64,000 bases of DNA from Spiroplasma endosymbiont of Clivina fossor (GCF_964031115.1 NZ_OZ035006.1:868001-932000), one strand, 5' to 3'; positions 9,794-19,218 are shown, numbered from the stretch's first letter. Numbers and translations: made by a program. Notes: generated by a model from the sequence alone, not told the origin.

Positions 9794-10066
9794 TTAAAAT
9801 ATTTTATTTTTCATTGTTCTTTTAGTTTTGATTTTTTTAATAAGCCATTCGATGCTACAGTTCATAATTACCGCTATTGTAATGCATATATTCAAATATC
9901 CTAGTATCATAAGTGAAATTAATGCTTCAAATTTTTCATATAATAATTTCAAATCATTAATTTCCAATTTTAAAAATGGAATGAAAAAGATAATAACCAT
10001 AAAAATGTAAGGTAAAATTCTTCATCAATATTTTTTTAAAGAATTAATGAGTTTGTTTGATTTCAT
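9794..10066 (-). CDS. provirus A two-TM protein (90 aa)
   Basis: Starts at ATG 10066, overlapping the end of the preceding frame by 23 nt (MKSNKLINSLKKYWWRILPY...). Two hydrophobic stretches (about 18-35 and 55-72) are followed by a basic tail ending KTKRTMKNKIF, which is also the tail of the provirus B gene at 28221-28604. The gene is absent as a separate frame in B. Likely a membrane protein in virion assembly; function unknown. Confidence 0.6.
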
Positions 10067-10432
10067 TTTTCAAGACTCTTTTTGCTCTAATTTTCTGAAC
10101 AATAAAGCGGATTAATTTTTCAAATTTAATTGCAAAATATATTGCTCCGCCTCATCAAAAAACAAATATTCCTGCCAGCATAATACCACTATTAAACTTG
10201 CCAAAGAAATCAACCATCTGTTTATTCATAAAATCATTAAATTCGTTACTTGTTCCGGTTATTCATTTAGCATCGATTACTGTTAATGCGCAAATTAATA
10301 AGCTTATAAAGATGAAAATGATACTCAATACTATTTTTAACCACTGCTTTTTAAAAGAATTTTTAATTCTTAATTTTAATGGCATTTTTTTGAATTATCT
10401 TTTTTAAATAATTTTACTAAAAATTTTTTCAT
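10044..10432 (-). pseudogene. provirus A two-TM protein, frameshifted
   Basis: Homologue of the intact 127-aa gene at 28221-28604. From ATG 10432 it reads MKKFLVKLFKKDNSKKCH and stops, because four bases are missing relative to B just after the KDNSK codons. After the shift the B-like frame continues (two membrane segments, FFGKFNSGIMLAGIFVFWWGG) to a stop at 10044-10046. The product is probably absent or made by frameshifting or a downstream start. Confidence 0.65.
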
Positions 10433-10454
10433 TTTAATTCTCCTTTCATATTTT

Positions 10455-10703
10455 TTATCGTCCTTTAATCACAATAAATAAGGCAATAAGTACACAAGTG
10501 ACGCCAAGAATGGTAAAAATTGGGTGTTGTGAAAATGTTCGTGCCATTGGTTTAAATAGTTCTAAAATTGTTAAATTGCTAGTAATAAACTTTTGGAAAT
10601 TGGCAAGACCTTCGCTAATATAGTTCGTTAAAGTTTCAAAATGACTACCGGCTAATAACCCAAGAACAGTTATTAAGATAAAAATAATAATTAGTTTAAA
10701 CAT
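10455..10703 (-). CDS. provirus A small two-TM protein (82 aa)
   Basis: MFKLIIIFILITVLGLLAGS forms the first membrane segment and FTILGVTCVLIALFIVIKGR the second, with an amphipathic loop between. It is identical in sequence and position to the provirus B gene at 27739-27987 and homologous to 57160-57405 in provirus C. A conserved plectrovirus membrane protein, probably in export or assembly; exact role unknown. Confidence 0.75.
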   Translation of the reverse strand: MFKLIIIFILITVLGLLAGSHFETLTNYISEGLANFQKFITSNLTILELFKPMARTFSQHPIFTILGVTCVLIALFIVIKGR

Positions 10704-10705
10704 TT

Positions 10706-10990
10706 TTAGTTACCTTGTTTTGCTTTTATTGGTTTTATTTGTTTTTTAGCTTTTCCTCACGCACTTAACCGCCCTTTATTTTTAACAGCATATTGGCGTT
10801 GTTTTTCTAAATTAACTTGTTGACTACCAAATCCAAGAATAATTGCCATAAGAAATTCTACAGCAAGCGTTAAGAACAAAGGAAATATTAGTTGAATTTT
10901 TGTTCCCGGTACTTCAAGACTTCAAATTAAATCAAAAACTTTATAAAGCATTTGGGCAAGAAAGTCGGCCATTTTTGCGAGATTTTCCAT
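10706..10990 (-). CDS. provirus A membrane protein (94 aa)
   Basis: Begins MENLAKMADFLAQMLYKVFD, followed by one strong membrane segment (LIFPLFLTLAVEFLMAIILG) and a basic C-terminal tail (about 60-94). The B copy is 106 aa with a longer basic tail; the C copy (57503-57748) is frameshifted. The start lies 7 nt after the stop of the ATPase gene, which suggests translational coupling. Function unknown. Confidence 0.72.
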
Positions 10991-10999
10991 TTTTTTATA

Positions 11000-11983
11000 T
11001 TATTCCTTTTCTTTCATTTTTCTTAAAAATTTGCTAAATTTATCCATTTTCAAGTATTCTAAGTCTTCTAAATCAATTGCTGTGTCAGTATAGTATTTGT
11101 CTTCATAGTCAGGATTTACTTTTGAATTTAAGTAATCTCTTAAAAATGCTAGGTAAAAAGAATTGTAAGTGTTAAGTATTGGTAGAGGAATTTTTAGTTT
11201 AAAAAAATAAATATCAAGTTCAGGAATATCACGATATTTAATACGGCGACCTTTTTTGCTATTTTTCGCATCAATTAAGGTGTTTCGTCAGCGTTCATAT
11301 TCTTCAATGCTAGTAAAGGTGCCATAGATGACTTTTAAGTAGGGGCGAAAAATATTAACGGGTTTTTTGCGAATTCCCACAATCACATTATTGGCAATAT
11401 CACGAACTTTAACTCAAATATGTTTATCTCTTTGACCGCTAGCCAGCACAATATGACCGAAATGGCGTGCCAGAGCGAAATATTCTTGGATACCCGTTTC
11501 TTCGTTTTTGGTATTATTTTTTTCCCAATCAGTTCCTTCTAAAAATAAGTTGGTTTCATCTCACAACAGTAAGGTTTTGTCTGGCAATACCGGATAATCA
11601 AAGTCTAATAATCCCATATGACCTAAACTTAATTTTTGGGTTTCTAGTAATGGAAAGGTTGATGCAATGTGATATTTCTTCTTTTTTAGTAATTTTGATG
11701 CGTATACTAGAAAAGCAGTTTTTCCAGTTCCCAATGAACCAATCACAATATTTAATGGTGAATTTTTTAAGAAATTAATAACTTTGTTAATTTGTGTTAA
11801 ATTACCGATTTTAAAAAGGAAAATTAAAATACAACCCGCTAAAAATAAATAGCTTACAATGTTTTTAAAATAACCGTTGTAAATATATCAAATTGCTCCG
11901 CAATGTCATAAAATTAAAAATGAGGTGCGATTTAATTCAATAAAATGGTTATTTTTTTCTATTATTCATTTGCAAAATTTCAT
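11000..11983 (-). CDS. provirus A Zot/pI-like assembly ATPase (327 aa)
   Basis: One N-terminal membrane region (about 20-65, two hydrophobic stretches) leads to a P-loop NTPase domain: Walker A GSLGTGKT at about 88-95 and a Walker-B-like LLLWDETN at about 140. The rest is conserved with B and C (YFALARHFGHIVLASGQRD). Proteins of this kind (pI/Zot) drive extrusion of filamentous phages. Here the membrane segment is N-terminal. TGA codes for Trp at several conserved sites. The GTGAGGTGCAAG Shine-Dalgarno region supports the start at 11983. Confidence 0.85.
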
Positions 11984-12007
11984 CTTGCACCTCACTTTAT
12001 TTTTTTA

Positions 12008-12253
12008 TTAGCGTACTGCTCCAAGTAATTTTTCAAACATTTTAAAGCAAATAAAGAATATTGCCAAAATAAATGGAAAAATGAAGATTCAGTAGTCAGC
12101 AAAGAAGTTACCGACTTGTGGCATATTAACAGCAATAATTTCTCACATTTTAGTAAACGCCGTTATAATTGCATTTCATAATTTAGTCATCGCGTCACTA
12201 GCTGTTATTTTTTCTACTGTTGCAGGTGCATCGGCCAAGAAAGTTCCAATCAT
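12008..12253 (-). CDS. provirus A major coat protein candidate (81 aa)
   Basis: MIGTFLADAPATVEKITASD is an acidic-to-neutral N-terminus, followed by an amphipathic segment and one long membrane segment (WIFIFPFILAIFFICFKMF) and a short basic end. Size and single-TM architecture fit filamentous phage coat subunits. The strongest ribosome-binding site in the provirus (AAAGGGGGTGAT) precedes it. From residue 15 onward it is identical to B; only the first residues differ. The C copy has a C-terminal extension. Confidence 0.75.
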
Positions 12254-12272
12254 ATAATCACCCCCTTTCTTT

Positions 12273-12407
12273 TTAAAACATTCATCATTTATATTCAAAG
12301 TTTTTCTTAAATTTGTTAAAACCACGATTAACCTTAACGCGATTATATTTTTTTCTAATTAATTTTGAATTTCTTTGGGAATGCATCACAATGTAACTTC
12401 TTGACAT
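12273..12407 (-). CDS. provirus A small basic protein (44 aa)
   Basis: MSRSYIVMHSQRNSKLIRKK and onward: very rich in Lys/Arg, no membrane segment, ends KWWMF. One difference from B. Size and charge suggest DNA binding in the virion or on ssDNA. No counterpart was found in provirus C. Function inferred from composition only. Confidence 0.6.
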
Positions 12408-12418
12408 TAATTTTTTCC

Positions 12419-12649
12419 CTATCTAAATACTGATATGGTTTTTCAAAGTAGCATTAGAATAAATCACACCATAATCGCTGTTAAGAATCAAAAAGCAATG
12501 TTTGCTATTAAAAGTCAAAGTGTTTCTTGAGTTAAATCAATTTCTTTGCCACCACTAATATGAGCCGGAATAGTTGTAATTTGAATAAATAAATCTCAGA
12601 AAGTTTGTTTAATTTGTTCTCAATTAAATTCTTTTAAATTTATCGTCAT
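12419..12649 (-). CDS. provirus A membrane protein (76 aa)
   Basis: MTINLKEFNWEQIKQTFWDL is an amphipathic N-terminus, followed by GGKEID and two closely spaced hydrophobic stretches (LLIANIAFWFLTAIMVWFIL). Trp is coded by TGA at least five times. Conserved in B (25763-25993) and C (60399-60632). The segment around residues 30-45 differs between A and B while the membrane part is identical. Function unknown. Confidence 0.7.
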
Positions 12650-12652
12650 TTT

Positions 12653-12814
12653 TTATCTCCCAAAAATCATTTTTATTGGTAAATACATAATTGAAATTAA
12701 TGCGAAAAGAAAAGTAATGATAATAATTAATCCGGCAATAAATGCAACTTGTGCAGGCATTTTTTCTATCGGAATAAACAGTTCTAAGAATTCCATGATA
12801 ATTTTTCAAAACAT
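12653..12814 (-). CDS. provirus A single-TM protein (53 aa)
   Basis: Starts at the ATG overlapping the TAA of the upstream gene (TAATG). MFWKIIMEFLELFIPIEKMP is followed by one membrane helix (IAGLIIIITFLFALISIMYL). An alternative start at the second Met (MEFLELF) is possible. Homologues: 25598-25759 and 60653-60787. Role unknown. Confidence 0.65.
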
Positions 12815-13035
12815 TATTTTTTATCCGCGTTATTTTCTTTTGAATTAGGAGCTTTAACTCATTCCTCAAAGCGAGCAATAAATACTTTTTCGTCTTTCGT
12901 GAAATTACCAGTATTATTTTTAATGGCATTTTTATATTTAATTCTAATTTTTATTTTGGCATAAATTTTGTAAGCAAAATATGCCAATAGCATGATGCTG
13001 ATAATAATAAATATTAGTCCAATCGCAATATTCAT
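12814..13035 (-). CDS. provirus A single-TM protein (73 aa)
   Basis: The N-terminal membrane helix (IAIGLIFIIISIMLLAYFAY) is followed by a basic cytoplasmic tail (KNNTGNFTKDEKVFIARFEE). Preceded by AAAGGAG; the upstream gene stops 2 nt before its start. Near-identical to B 25377-25598, and related to C 60797-61009 through the shared motif FIA.F. Unknown role in phage membrane biology. Confidence 0.7.
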
Positions 13036-13037
13036 TT

Positions 13038-13364
13038 TTAAACTCCTTTAAAATAGTTATAATTTATATCTTTTTTGTTGTTTTCTTTTTCGGCAATGAA
13101 AAAACCTAATAATTCTTGTCCTTTAATTAATTTGGTTTCATTTTCTTTTTGGTTAATTGAAATTACTTGATATTTACTATCCTTGATTATTCCGACACAA
13201 ATCGAATTTTCATATTTTCCTTTATAAACAAATCGCTTTGGAAACCAAATACCGATTTGTTTATTAAATCACGGAATTTTTGGTGCTTTAATAAGCATTG
13301 CGTTTTGTGTTTCTTTTAAAAGATATTTCTTAGTATTTAAGAAAATGTTTTCAATGTTTTTCAT
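13038..13364 (-). CDS. provirus A soluble protein, first gene after the intergenic region (108 aa)
   Basis: MKNIENIFLNTKKYLLKETQ, no membrane segment, beta-rich middle (IGIWFPKRFVYKGKYENSIC) and a charged C-terminus. AAGAAAGGT precedes the ATG by 9 nt. It lies just downstream of the hairpin-rich intergenic region. Position and lack of TM would fit an ssDNA-binding protein of the phage, but no family signature is recognised. B copy: 25048-25374. Confidence 0.65.
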
Positions 13365-13844
13365 AATAAATTACCTTTCTTATAGATAAACTAAGTTATA
13401 TTAACTAAGTTAATTAACTTAGTTTTTTAAACACTTATATATCGCAGATTTAAGTGTTTAACAAGCTTTGTTATTAAATTTTGTTTTTTTATTATTAGAT
13501 AAAGATTTTAATAATTTTAAACTTAGCATACCCCTATATAGAAATTTCTACACTTTAATGTCCGCATCCTGCCCTTGGAACTAATTTAATAGCGTGTATA
13601 TTTTTAGGAAATCCACCCATTCATTTTTTTATTGCAAAATGAAACAAATTGCTATAGCTAATAGGGTGTTATCTATTAACTGGTAAACTTCTTTTGGTTA
13701 TGGCGACCACCCACAATTTATTGTGCTTTAATACATACCAACATTATTAACTCACTTGTATTTAATTTTCAAAGAACAAATTTTTAACACCTTATAAAAT
13801 AAAAAGACAATCATTGCTGACTGCCTTAATACTTATTCAAATCT
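13365..13844 (-). promoter_or_regulatory. provirus A intergenic region (putative replication origin and promoter)
   Basis: No gene in 480 bp. It is strongly conserved with 24577-25047 of provirus B. It holds two hairpins near the first gene: AAACACTTA / TAAGTGTTT around a 13-nt loop (about 13429-13460) and AACTAAGTTAA / TTAACTTAGTT (about 13400-13424). A GC-richer block (GGTTATGGCGACCACCCACA, 13696-13715) stands out. Conserved hairpins in the single long intergenic region of a filamentous phage suggest the ssDNA origin and the early promoter. Confidence 0.6.
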
Positions 13845-14318
13845 TTATCTACCTAACAAAACTTTATGCGTCCCAGTGTTGGTTATAATGACAAAACCAT
13901 CATTTTCATTATCTAATATTTCAAAATAACCATTTATTTGTTCAAAATGAAGCAGTATTACTTTTACAAAAGTGTTGAAATCTTCATTTGTGACACTTCC
14001 ACCTCAACTAGAATGGTCATTTATAACAAATTTATTTTTAATAATTTTAGTAATGTTTGCTTGTGAATTTTTATTTTGCTTGATTTCATTTCATGTGTTT
14101 TTGTTAATTTTAATTTTTAATTTATCATGGGCTAGAAATTTATATCATTTTTCAATGTTATCATAAACATTATGATGAATTGAAGTTGGCAACTCAATAT
14201 TAGATGTTGCATGATGATGAAAAGCAAAATACATTCATGTTCCTGCGATTGCTAATCCTCCAATTACTAAAGATAGCCCTAGAGTTTCCGGGGCCAGAGC
14301 GGCAGCAGTACCAGTTTC
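13845..14318 (-). pseudogene. provirus A ORF upstream of the intergenic region, 5'-truncated
   Basis: Reading from the junction near 14318 to the stop at 13845-13847: PEYLQFAGETGTAAALAPET, one membrane helix (LGLSLVIGGLAIAGTWMYFA), then a polar C-terminal domain ending TNTGTHKVLLGR. The 5' part is missing because the frame meets an inverted attachment-gene fragment at 14319. The last residues (THKVLLG) recur at 24541-24560 in provirus B. It is not recognisable as a replication protein; no known family assigned. Confidence 0.55.
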
Positions 14319-14595
14319 TCCGGCAAATTGCAAATATTCCGGACGACGATGAATACCAACATTTAATGATATTGGTTGTGCCATTCAAAATGCTGGTATC
14401 AAGATGATTAACTGGATGCTAACGGCCTCACAAGTCATTACCATTTTACGACCGCTAGCAATTATTGCAAAAGCAACAGTTAATTTTTCAAGTGCTATTT
14501 TTCCAGTCTTTAAAACCGTACCGGCTTTTTATCATACCTTTCAATTTTTAATTGGTTTCGCCATTTTTCTAATGATTTTACGAATTTTTGCATAA
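14319..14595 (+). pseudogene. 3' fragment of a plectrovirus attachment gene
   Basis: The plus strand reads NCKYSGRRWIPTFNDIGCAI through both C-terminal hydrophobic segments to a TAA at the AT tract (...FLMILRIFA). It matches the last 90 residues of the attachment proteins of A and B with several substitutions, so it comes from a third viral variant. Its 5' side joins provirus A in inverted orientation at about 14318. Confidence 0.8.
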
Positions 14596-14616
14596 TATAT
14601 ATATATATATATATAT
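14595..14616. repeat. (AT)11 tract upstream of lipoprotein
   Basis: A 22-nt AT run at the same place, relative to the attachment-gene stop and lipoprotein start, as the tracts at 7875-7898 and 30809-30830. Confidence 0.85.
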
Positions 14617-14636
14617 GAAATAAAGGAGTTAAATTT

Positions 14637-15125
14637 ATGAAATTTTTAAATACAATAGTTCTTTGAGGACTAACGATGTTGCCGATAGTTGGATGTTCTA
14701 AAAAAGCAAATGAATCAGCAGAGCAAATTAATAAAGTTTATGATTTTGAAATTAAAGACTTACAAAAAGTAAAGTTTCATTTTTCACAAATCACAAATAA
14801 CCTTACACAAGTTGAAATACAGAAAGCATTTAACATTGATATAAATGAAAAATTACCAGAATTAAAAAAGTTAAAAGACTTTTCTCTTCAATTTACACAA
14901 GAATTCTATAATGATAAGAAAAAACAAAATAAAATTAGACAACTAATAACTAAACACGGAACCAAAATAGAAAATAAAAAAACTCCTATATGAATAATTA
15001 ATAAAAAAATAACAATCAAAGCAAAAGGCACAGAGATGTTTGACTTAGATGATCACAAAAATAATACAGTAAATTATGTATTAAGAGATGTATTTGAATT
15101 TGAAATTGAAAATTTTAATAACTAA
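14637..15125 (+). CDS. plectrovirus lipoprotein, third allele (162 aa)
   Basis: The signal peptide ends LPIVGC (Cys20) with the downstream motif SKKANES. The domain starts YDFEIKDLQKVKFHF and ends FEFEIENFNN. It is related to the provirus A lipoprotein (shared KVKFHFS, EKLPEL, NKIRQLIT.HG, INKKITIKA.GT) but clearly a different allele. AAAGGAG lies 9 nt before ATG. Its own attachment gene survives only as the 3' end, so the matching N-terminal domain cannot be checked here. It faces the type II propeller gene tail-to-tail across the IS256 nest. Confidence 0.82.
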
Positions 15126-15245
15126 ATTTAAAAACTGATGGGGACTGTACAATTAACTGTGTCTCTAAGTAATTAACTTAAATTCACTCTGTCTTCAAAT
15201 TTTATCATTAAATGTGAAATTGCACTACCCCAATTTTGAATTGGC

Positions 15246-16566
15246 GGGACTGTACAATTAACTGTGTCTCTAAGTAATTAACTTAAATTCACTCTGTCCT
15301 CAAATTTTATCATTAAATGTGAAATTGCACTACCCCAATTTTGAATTGGCATCGTTCATTTCTTAACCATATTTTGAAATGCTAAATAAAATATTTTAAA
15401 AACTGATGCGTCATTAGGAAAAATCTTTTTATTCTTAATGACTTTTCTTAATTGACTATTAACAGATTCAATCGCATTAGTTGTGTAAATAATTCTTCTA
15501 AATTCCTGAGGATATTCAAGAAAAATTATTAAATTATTTCAGTTATTTTTTCATGATTTAGTAATTTGTGGATACTTTTTATTTCATTTTTCAGAAAAAT
15601 GATCTAAAGCAATTAACGCTATTTCTTCATTAATTGCTGTATAAATTGATTTTAAATCATTAGCTACAAGTTTGCGATCTTTGTAAGGAACAAATTTTAA
15701 ACTATTGCGAATTTGATGAACAATGCATAATTGATGCTGTGTTTTTGGGAAAACAGCTTCTATTGCATCAGACATCCCAGTTAAATTATCACTACAAGCA
15801 ACAAGAATATCTTGTAACCCACGATTTTTCATTTCCGTAAGATTATTAAGTCAAAATTTGGCTCCCTCATTCTCACTAATTCACATTCCTAAAATATCTT
15901 TTAAACCATCTAAATTAATTCCTAAGGCAAGATAAACTGCTTTATTTATTATTCGTTTATCTTGCTTTACTTTAACAACAATACAATCAAAATAAACAAT
16001 CGGATAAATCTTCTCTAAAGGTTTAGTTTGTCACATTTTAACTTCTTCAATAACATCATCAGTTATTTGACTAATTAAACTTTCTGAAATTTCTGCTCCG
16101 TGATAGAATTCTTGCAATTGTGCTTTGATATCAGAAATTGTCATTCCTCTTGCATATAAAGAAATTACTTTTTGATCAAAGTTATCAAATCTTCTTTGTC
16201 TTTTCGGAATAATTACTGGTTCAAAAGTACTATTTCGATCTCTTGGTACATCAATTGCGATTGAACCATTTTTAGTAATAATGGTTTTTTGTGTGTTGCC
16301 ATTTCTTTTATTATGATTCTCATCAGTTTCAAGATAATCTTTAATTTCCGTATTTAACATTCGTTCAGTTAATTTTTTGGTAAATTCCTGAAAAATAGTA
16401 TTGCCTTTAAATAAATCTTGTGGATTATCAATATTTTCTAAAAAATAATCAACAACTTTATCAATTGCGTCAGGTTCTTTTTTTATTTTTTTTGTCATTT
16501 TCTGTTCTCCTTCTTTTAAGTATAATTCAGAATGAATTATCGAGACACAGAATTTTGGACAGGCTC
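15246..16566 (-). mobile_element. IS256-family element, inner complete copy
   Basis: 1321 bp with imperfect terminal repeats (GGGACTGTACAATTAACTGT against GAGCCTGTCCAAAATTCTGT) and an 8-bp target duplication GAATTGGC, in the family range of 8-9 bp. It is inserted in the same orientation into the 3' end of an identical element. Confidence 0.92.
15278..16498 (-). CDS. IS256-family (mutator-type) transposase (406 aa)
   Basis: Starts [20 protein letters not shown] behind AAGGAGAA. The N-terminal region ends in an ARGMTISDI motif, typical of mutator-type transposases. The catalytic core has [11 protein letters not shown] (first D), [10 protein letters not shown] (second D) and [14 protein letters not shown] (E), plus the C/H motif [13 protein letters not shown]. 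Length about 400 residues is normal for the family. It ends KFEDRVNLS. With UGA as Trp there is no break. The poly-A run at codons 3-5 has eight A here, against ten or eleven in the other copies. Confidence 0.88.
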
Positions 16567-17725
16567 GAATTGGCATCGTTCATTTCTTAACCATATTTTG
16601 AAATGCTAAATAAAATATTTTAAAAACTGATGCGTCATTAGGAAAAATCTTTTTATTCTTAATGACTTTTCTTAATTGACTATTAACAGATTCAATCGCA
16701 TTAGTTGTGTAAATAATTCTTCTAAATTCCTGAGGATATTCAAGAAAAATTATTAAATTATTTCAGTTATTTTTTCATGATTTAGTAATTTGTGGATACT
16801 TTTTATTTCATTTTTCTGAAAAATGATCTAAAGCAATTAACGCTATTTCTTCATTAATTGCTGTATAAATTGATTTTAAATCATTAGCTACAAGTTTGCG
16901 ATCTTTGTAAGGAACAAATTTTAAACTATTGCGAATTTGATGAACAATGCATAATTGATGCTGTGTTTTTGGGAAAACAGCTTCTATTGCATCAGACATC
17001 CCAGTTAAATTATCACTACAAGCAACAAGAATATCTTGTAACCCACGATTTTTCATTTCCGTAAGATTATTAAGTCAAAATTTGGCTCCCTCATTCTCAC
17101 TAATTCACATTCCTAAAATATCTTTTAAACCATCTAAATTAATTCCTAAGGCAAGATAAACTGCTTTATTTATTATTCGTTTATCTTGCTTTACTTTAAC
17201 AACAATACAATCAAAATAAACAATCGGATAAATCTTCTCTAAAGGTTTAGTTTGTCACATTTTAACTTCTTCAATAACATCATCAGTTATTTGACTAATT
17301 AAACTTTCTGAAATTTCTGCTCCGTGATAGAATTCTTGCAATTGTGCTTTGATATCAGAAATTGTCATTCCTCTTGCATATAAAGAAATTACTTTTTGAT
17401 CAAAGTTATCAAATCTTCTTTGTCTTTTCGGAATAATTACTGGTTCAAAAGTACTATTTCGATCTCTTGGTACATCAATTGCGATTGAACCATTTTTAGT
17501 AATAATGGTTTTTTGTGTGTTGCCATTTCTTTTATTATGATTCTCATCAGTTTCAAGATAATCTTTAATTTCCGTATTTAACATTCGTTCAGTTAATTTT
17601 TTGGTAAATTCCTGAAAAATAGTATTGCCTTTAAATAAATCTTGTGGATTATCAATATTTTCTAAAAAATAATCAACAACTTTATCAATTGCGTCAGGTT
17701 CTTTTTTTATTTTTTTTTTTGTCAT
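15278..17725 (-). CDS. in-frame fusion of two IS256 transposases (815 aa)
   Basis: The outer transposase starts at 17725 ([10 protein letters not shown], eleven-A run) and reads to KKWTMPI near its C-terminus. The inserted copy then begins without a stop: codon 384 leads into [20 protein letters not shown], which is the inner element's terminal repeat and leader, and straight into the inner MTKKIKKEP in the same frame. The offset between the two starts is 1227 nt, a multiple of three. The result is one open frame of 816 codons. The inner gene can still be translated from its own start. Whether a fused protein is made is unknown. Confidence 0.75.
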
Positions 17726-17793
17726 TTTCTGTTCTCCTTCTTTTAAGTATAATTCAGAATGAATTATCGAGACACAGAATTTTGGACAGGCTC

Positions 17794-17955
17794 CTTAATA
17801 ACTAAACAATTTTTTCATTTTGTCAGAATAAAAACCAGTAATTTTAGTTAATTACTGGTTTGAACATTTTTTATTTTTACAAGAAATTTAAACTTGTTGT
17901 GCTTGTTTCAATTAAAGTTATTGTTTTAAATAGCTAATATCGTTTTTATAAAACC
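17794..17955. repeat. shared intergenic region with terminator (inverted copy)
   Basis: No gene. Same sequence family as 6241-6455, here on the opposite strand, downstream of the type II propeller gene. The hairpin AACCAGTAATT / AATTACTGGTT is at 17833-17860. Confidence 0.7.
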
Positions 17956-18072
17956 TTATACTATAGTAGTAACTGTATTCGTTCTTACTGGCCCTTCTCT
18001 TTCTGATGAAAAAAATGCTTCACCGTTAAATGTTATTTTATCATTGTTTTTATCTATAATAATTTCATTGGG

Positions 18073-19218
18073 TTTTAATTTTGTCGAAAACTCTTGATAA
18101 AATAAAAAAAATCATCAACTTGATAATTTTAAAAGGCTTTTATGTAAAATTACTATTTTTACTTTAACTTTTTTATACATTAAAATATAATACCGCTGTT
18201 TGTTGGTTTGGAGTTAAACCCTTATGTTGGTATTTTCATTTTCAGAGATTTAAATAATTTTGAATATTAGTAAAACCTAAACCATGATAATGAATTAAGG
18301 CTTCTTTAAGACTAGATTGTAATTTACTGATTTTATTTAAGTTACGATAACTAGCTTCAGGATTAATTGTTGTTTTAGTTACACATAAAGTAGAATTTGT
18401 TTGTTTTGCTACTAAAAAATATAATTTTTGCATATCAGAAGTAATAATTGAATTTTCATTAATTAATTCTTTGTTCATATTTTCAATAACTCATTGTTTT
18501 TGTAAACGTTTGGTGTTTGTGGATTTAACATAAATATTGTTATTATTATCAATTGCCATTTGAATACAGCATTTAGTATTAGTTGCGAATGGGTCAAGGT
18601 GAATTCTTCGTGGATCAGTTTTATATTTGAAATTTCCTTTATGGATTTCTTTAATAAATGTTTCATCGATTTGGATTTTACCAGATAATTTTTTAAATTT
18701 TAATTGGGTATTTTCTAATTGTTTTGATTTCATTAATTTTTGACGATTATATCAAGCAGTTTTTAATGTAGTTTTAATAAAACGAGAAATTGTTTTACTA
18801 GATTGCCCCAGCAATGAAATTTGAATCAATAAATTTCATTGTTCATAATTTAAATGACTTCAATAAATAAAATGATTACGAAAAGCGTCAAAACTTGCAC
18901 GGCAATTTTTACATAAATATTTTTGTTTTCCTTCTGAATTATGTCCATTTTTAACGCAATGGTAAGATTCACATTTAGGACATTTAATACCTTGCGCTCT
19001 AAATTTTTGATCAATTTCATTTAAACGTTTTTGTTTTTTTATTAATTCTGCTTGTTGTTTAACTTTTTCATAAAATTCTAAAAATTGATCATCTGTTAAA
19101 GTATTTACTAGTTCTTGAATTATTTTTTCCATAATTATTATCCACCTCTATCATATTAAAAATATACCTAAAATTAAGTATATTCAATAAATATCAAGAG
19201 TTTTCGACAAAATTAAAA
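18073..19218 (-). mobile_element. IS1595-like element copy 3 (complete)
   Basis: 1146 bp with perfect ends and the target duplication TCATTGGG at 18065-18072 and 19219-19226. The empty site is present in the paralogue at about 31730. This is the clearest proof of the 8-bp duplication for this family. Confidence 0.93.
18173..19132 (-). CDS. IS1595-like transposase (319 aa, intact)
   Basis: Same length and motifs as the copy at 4466-5425 (zinc ribbon CPKC/CKNC, IDETFI, SDMQKLYF) with only a few base differences. GAGGTGG precedes the start at 19132. No frameshift is seen. Confidence 0.87.

Larger units (their letters stand above)
15141..17793 (-). mobile_element. IS256-family element, outer copy, split by an inserted second copy
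   Basis: The outer element consists of 15141-15245 and 16567-17793. Its 3' terminal 105 bp (GGGACTGTACAATTAACTGT...) and the rest are separated by a complete second copy. The duplicated 8-bp target GAATTGGC lies at 15238-15245 and 16567-16574. The far end reads ...GGACAGGCTC. The outer copy itself lies between the lipoprotein and the propeller gene tails. Confidence 0.9.

Noticed and set aside
14200-14407. Overlapping open frames on both strands at the viral inversion junction
   Set aside because: They are by-products of the antisense of the attachment-gene fragment and of the minus-strand viral ORF; neither has a start with a ribosome-binding site.
15141-17793. Composite transposon carrying a passenger gene
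   Set aside because: Nothing lies between the two IS256 copies; one is simply inserted in the other, as the GAATTGGC duplication shows.
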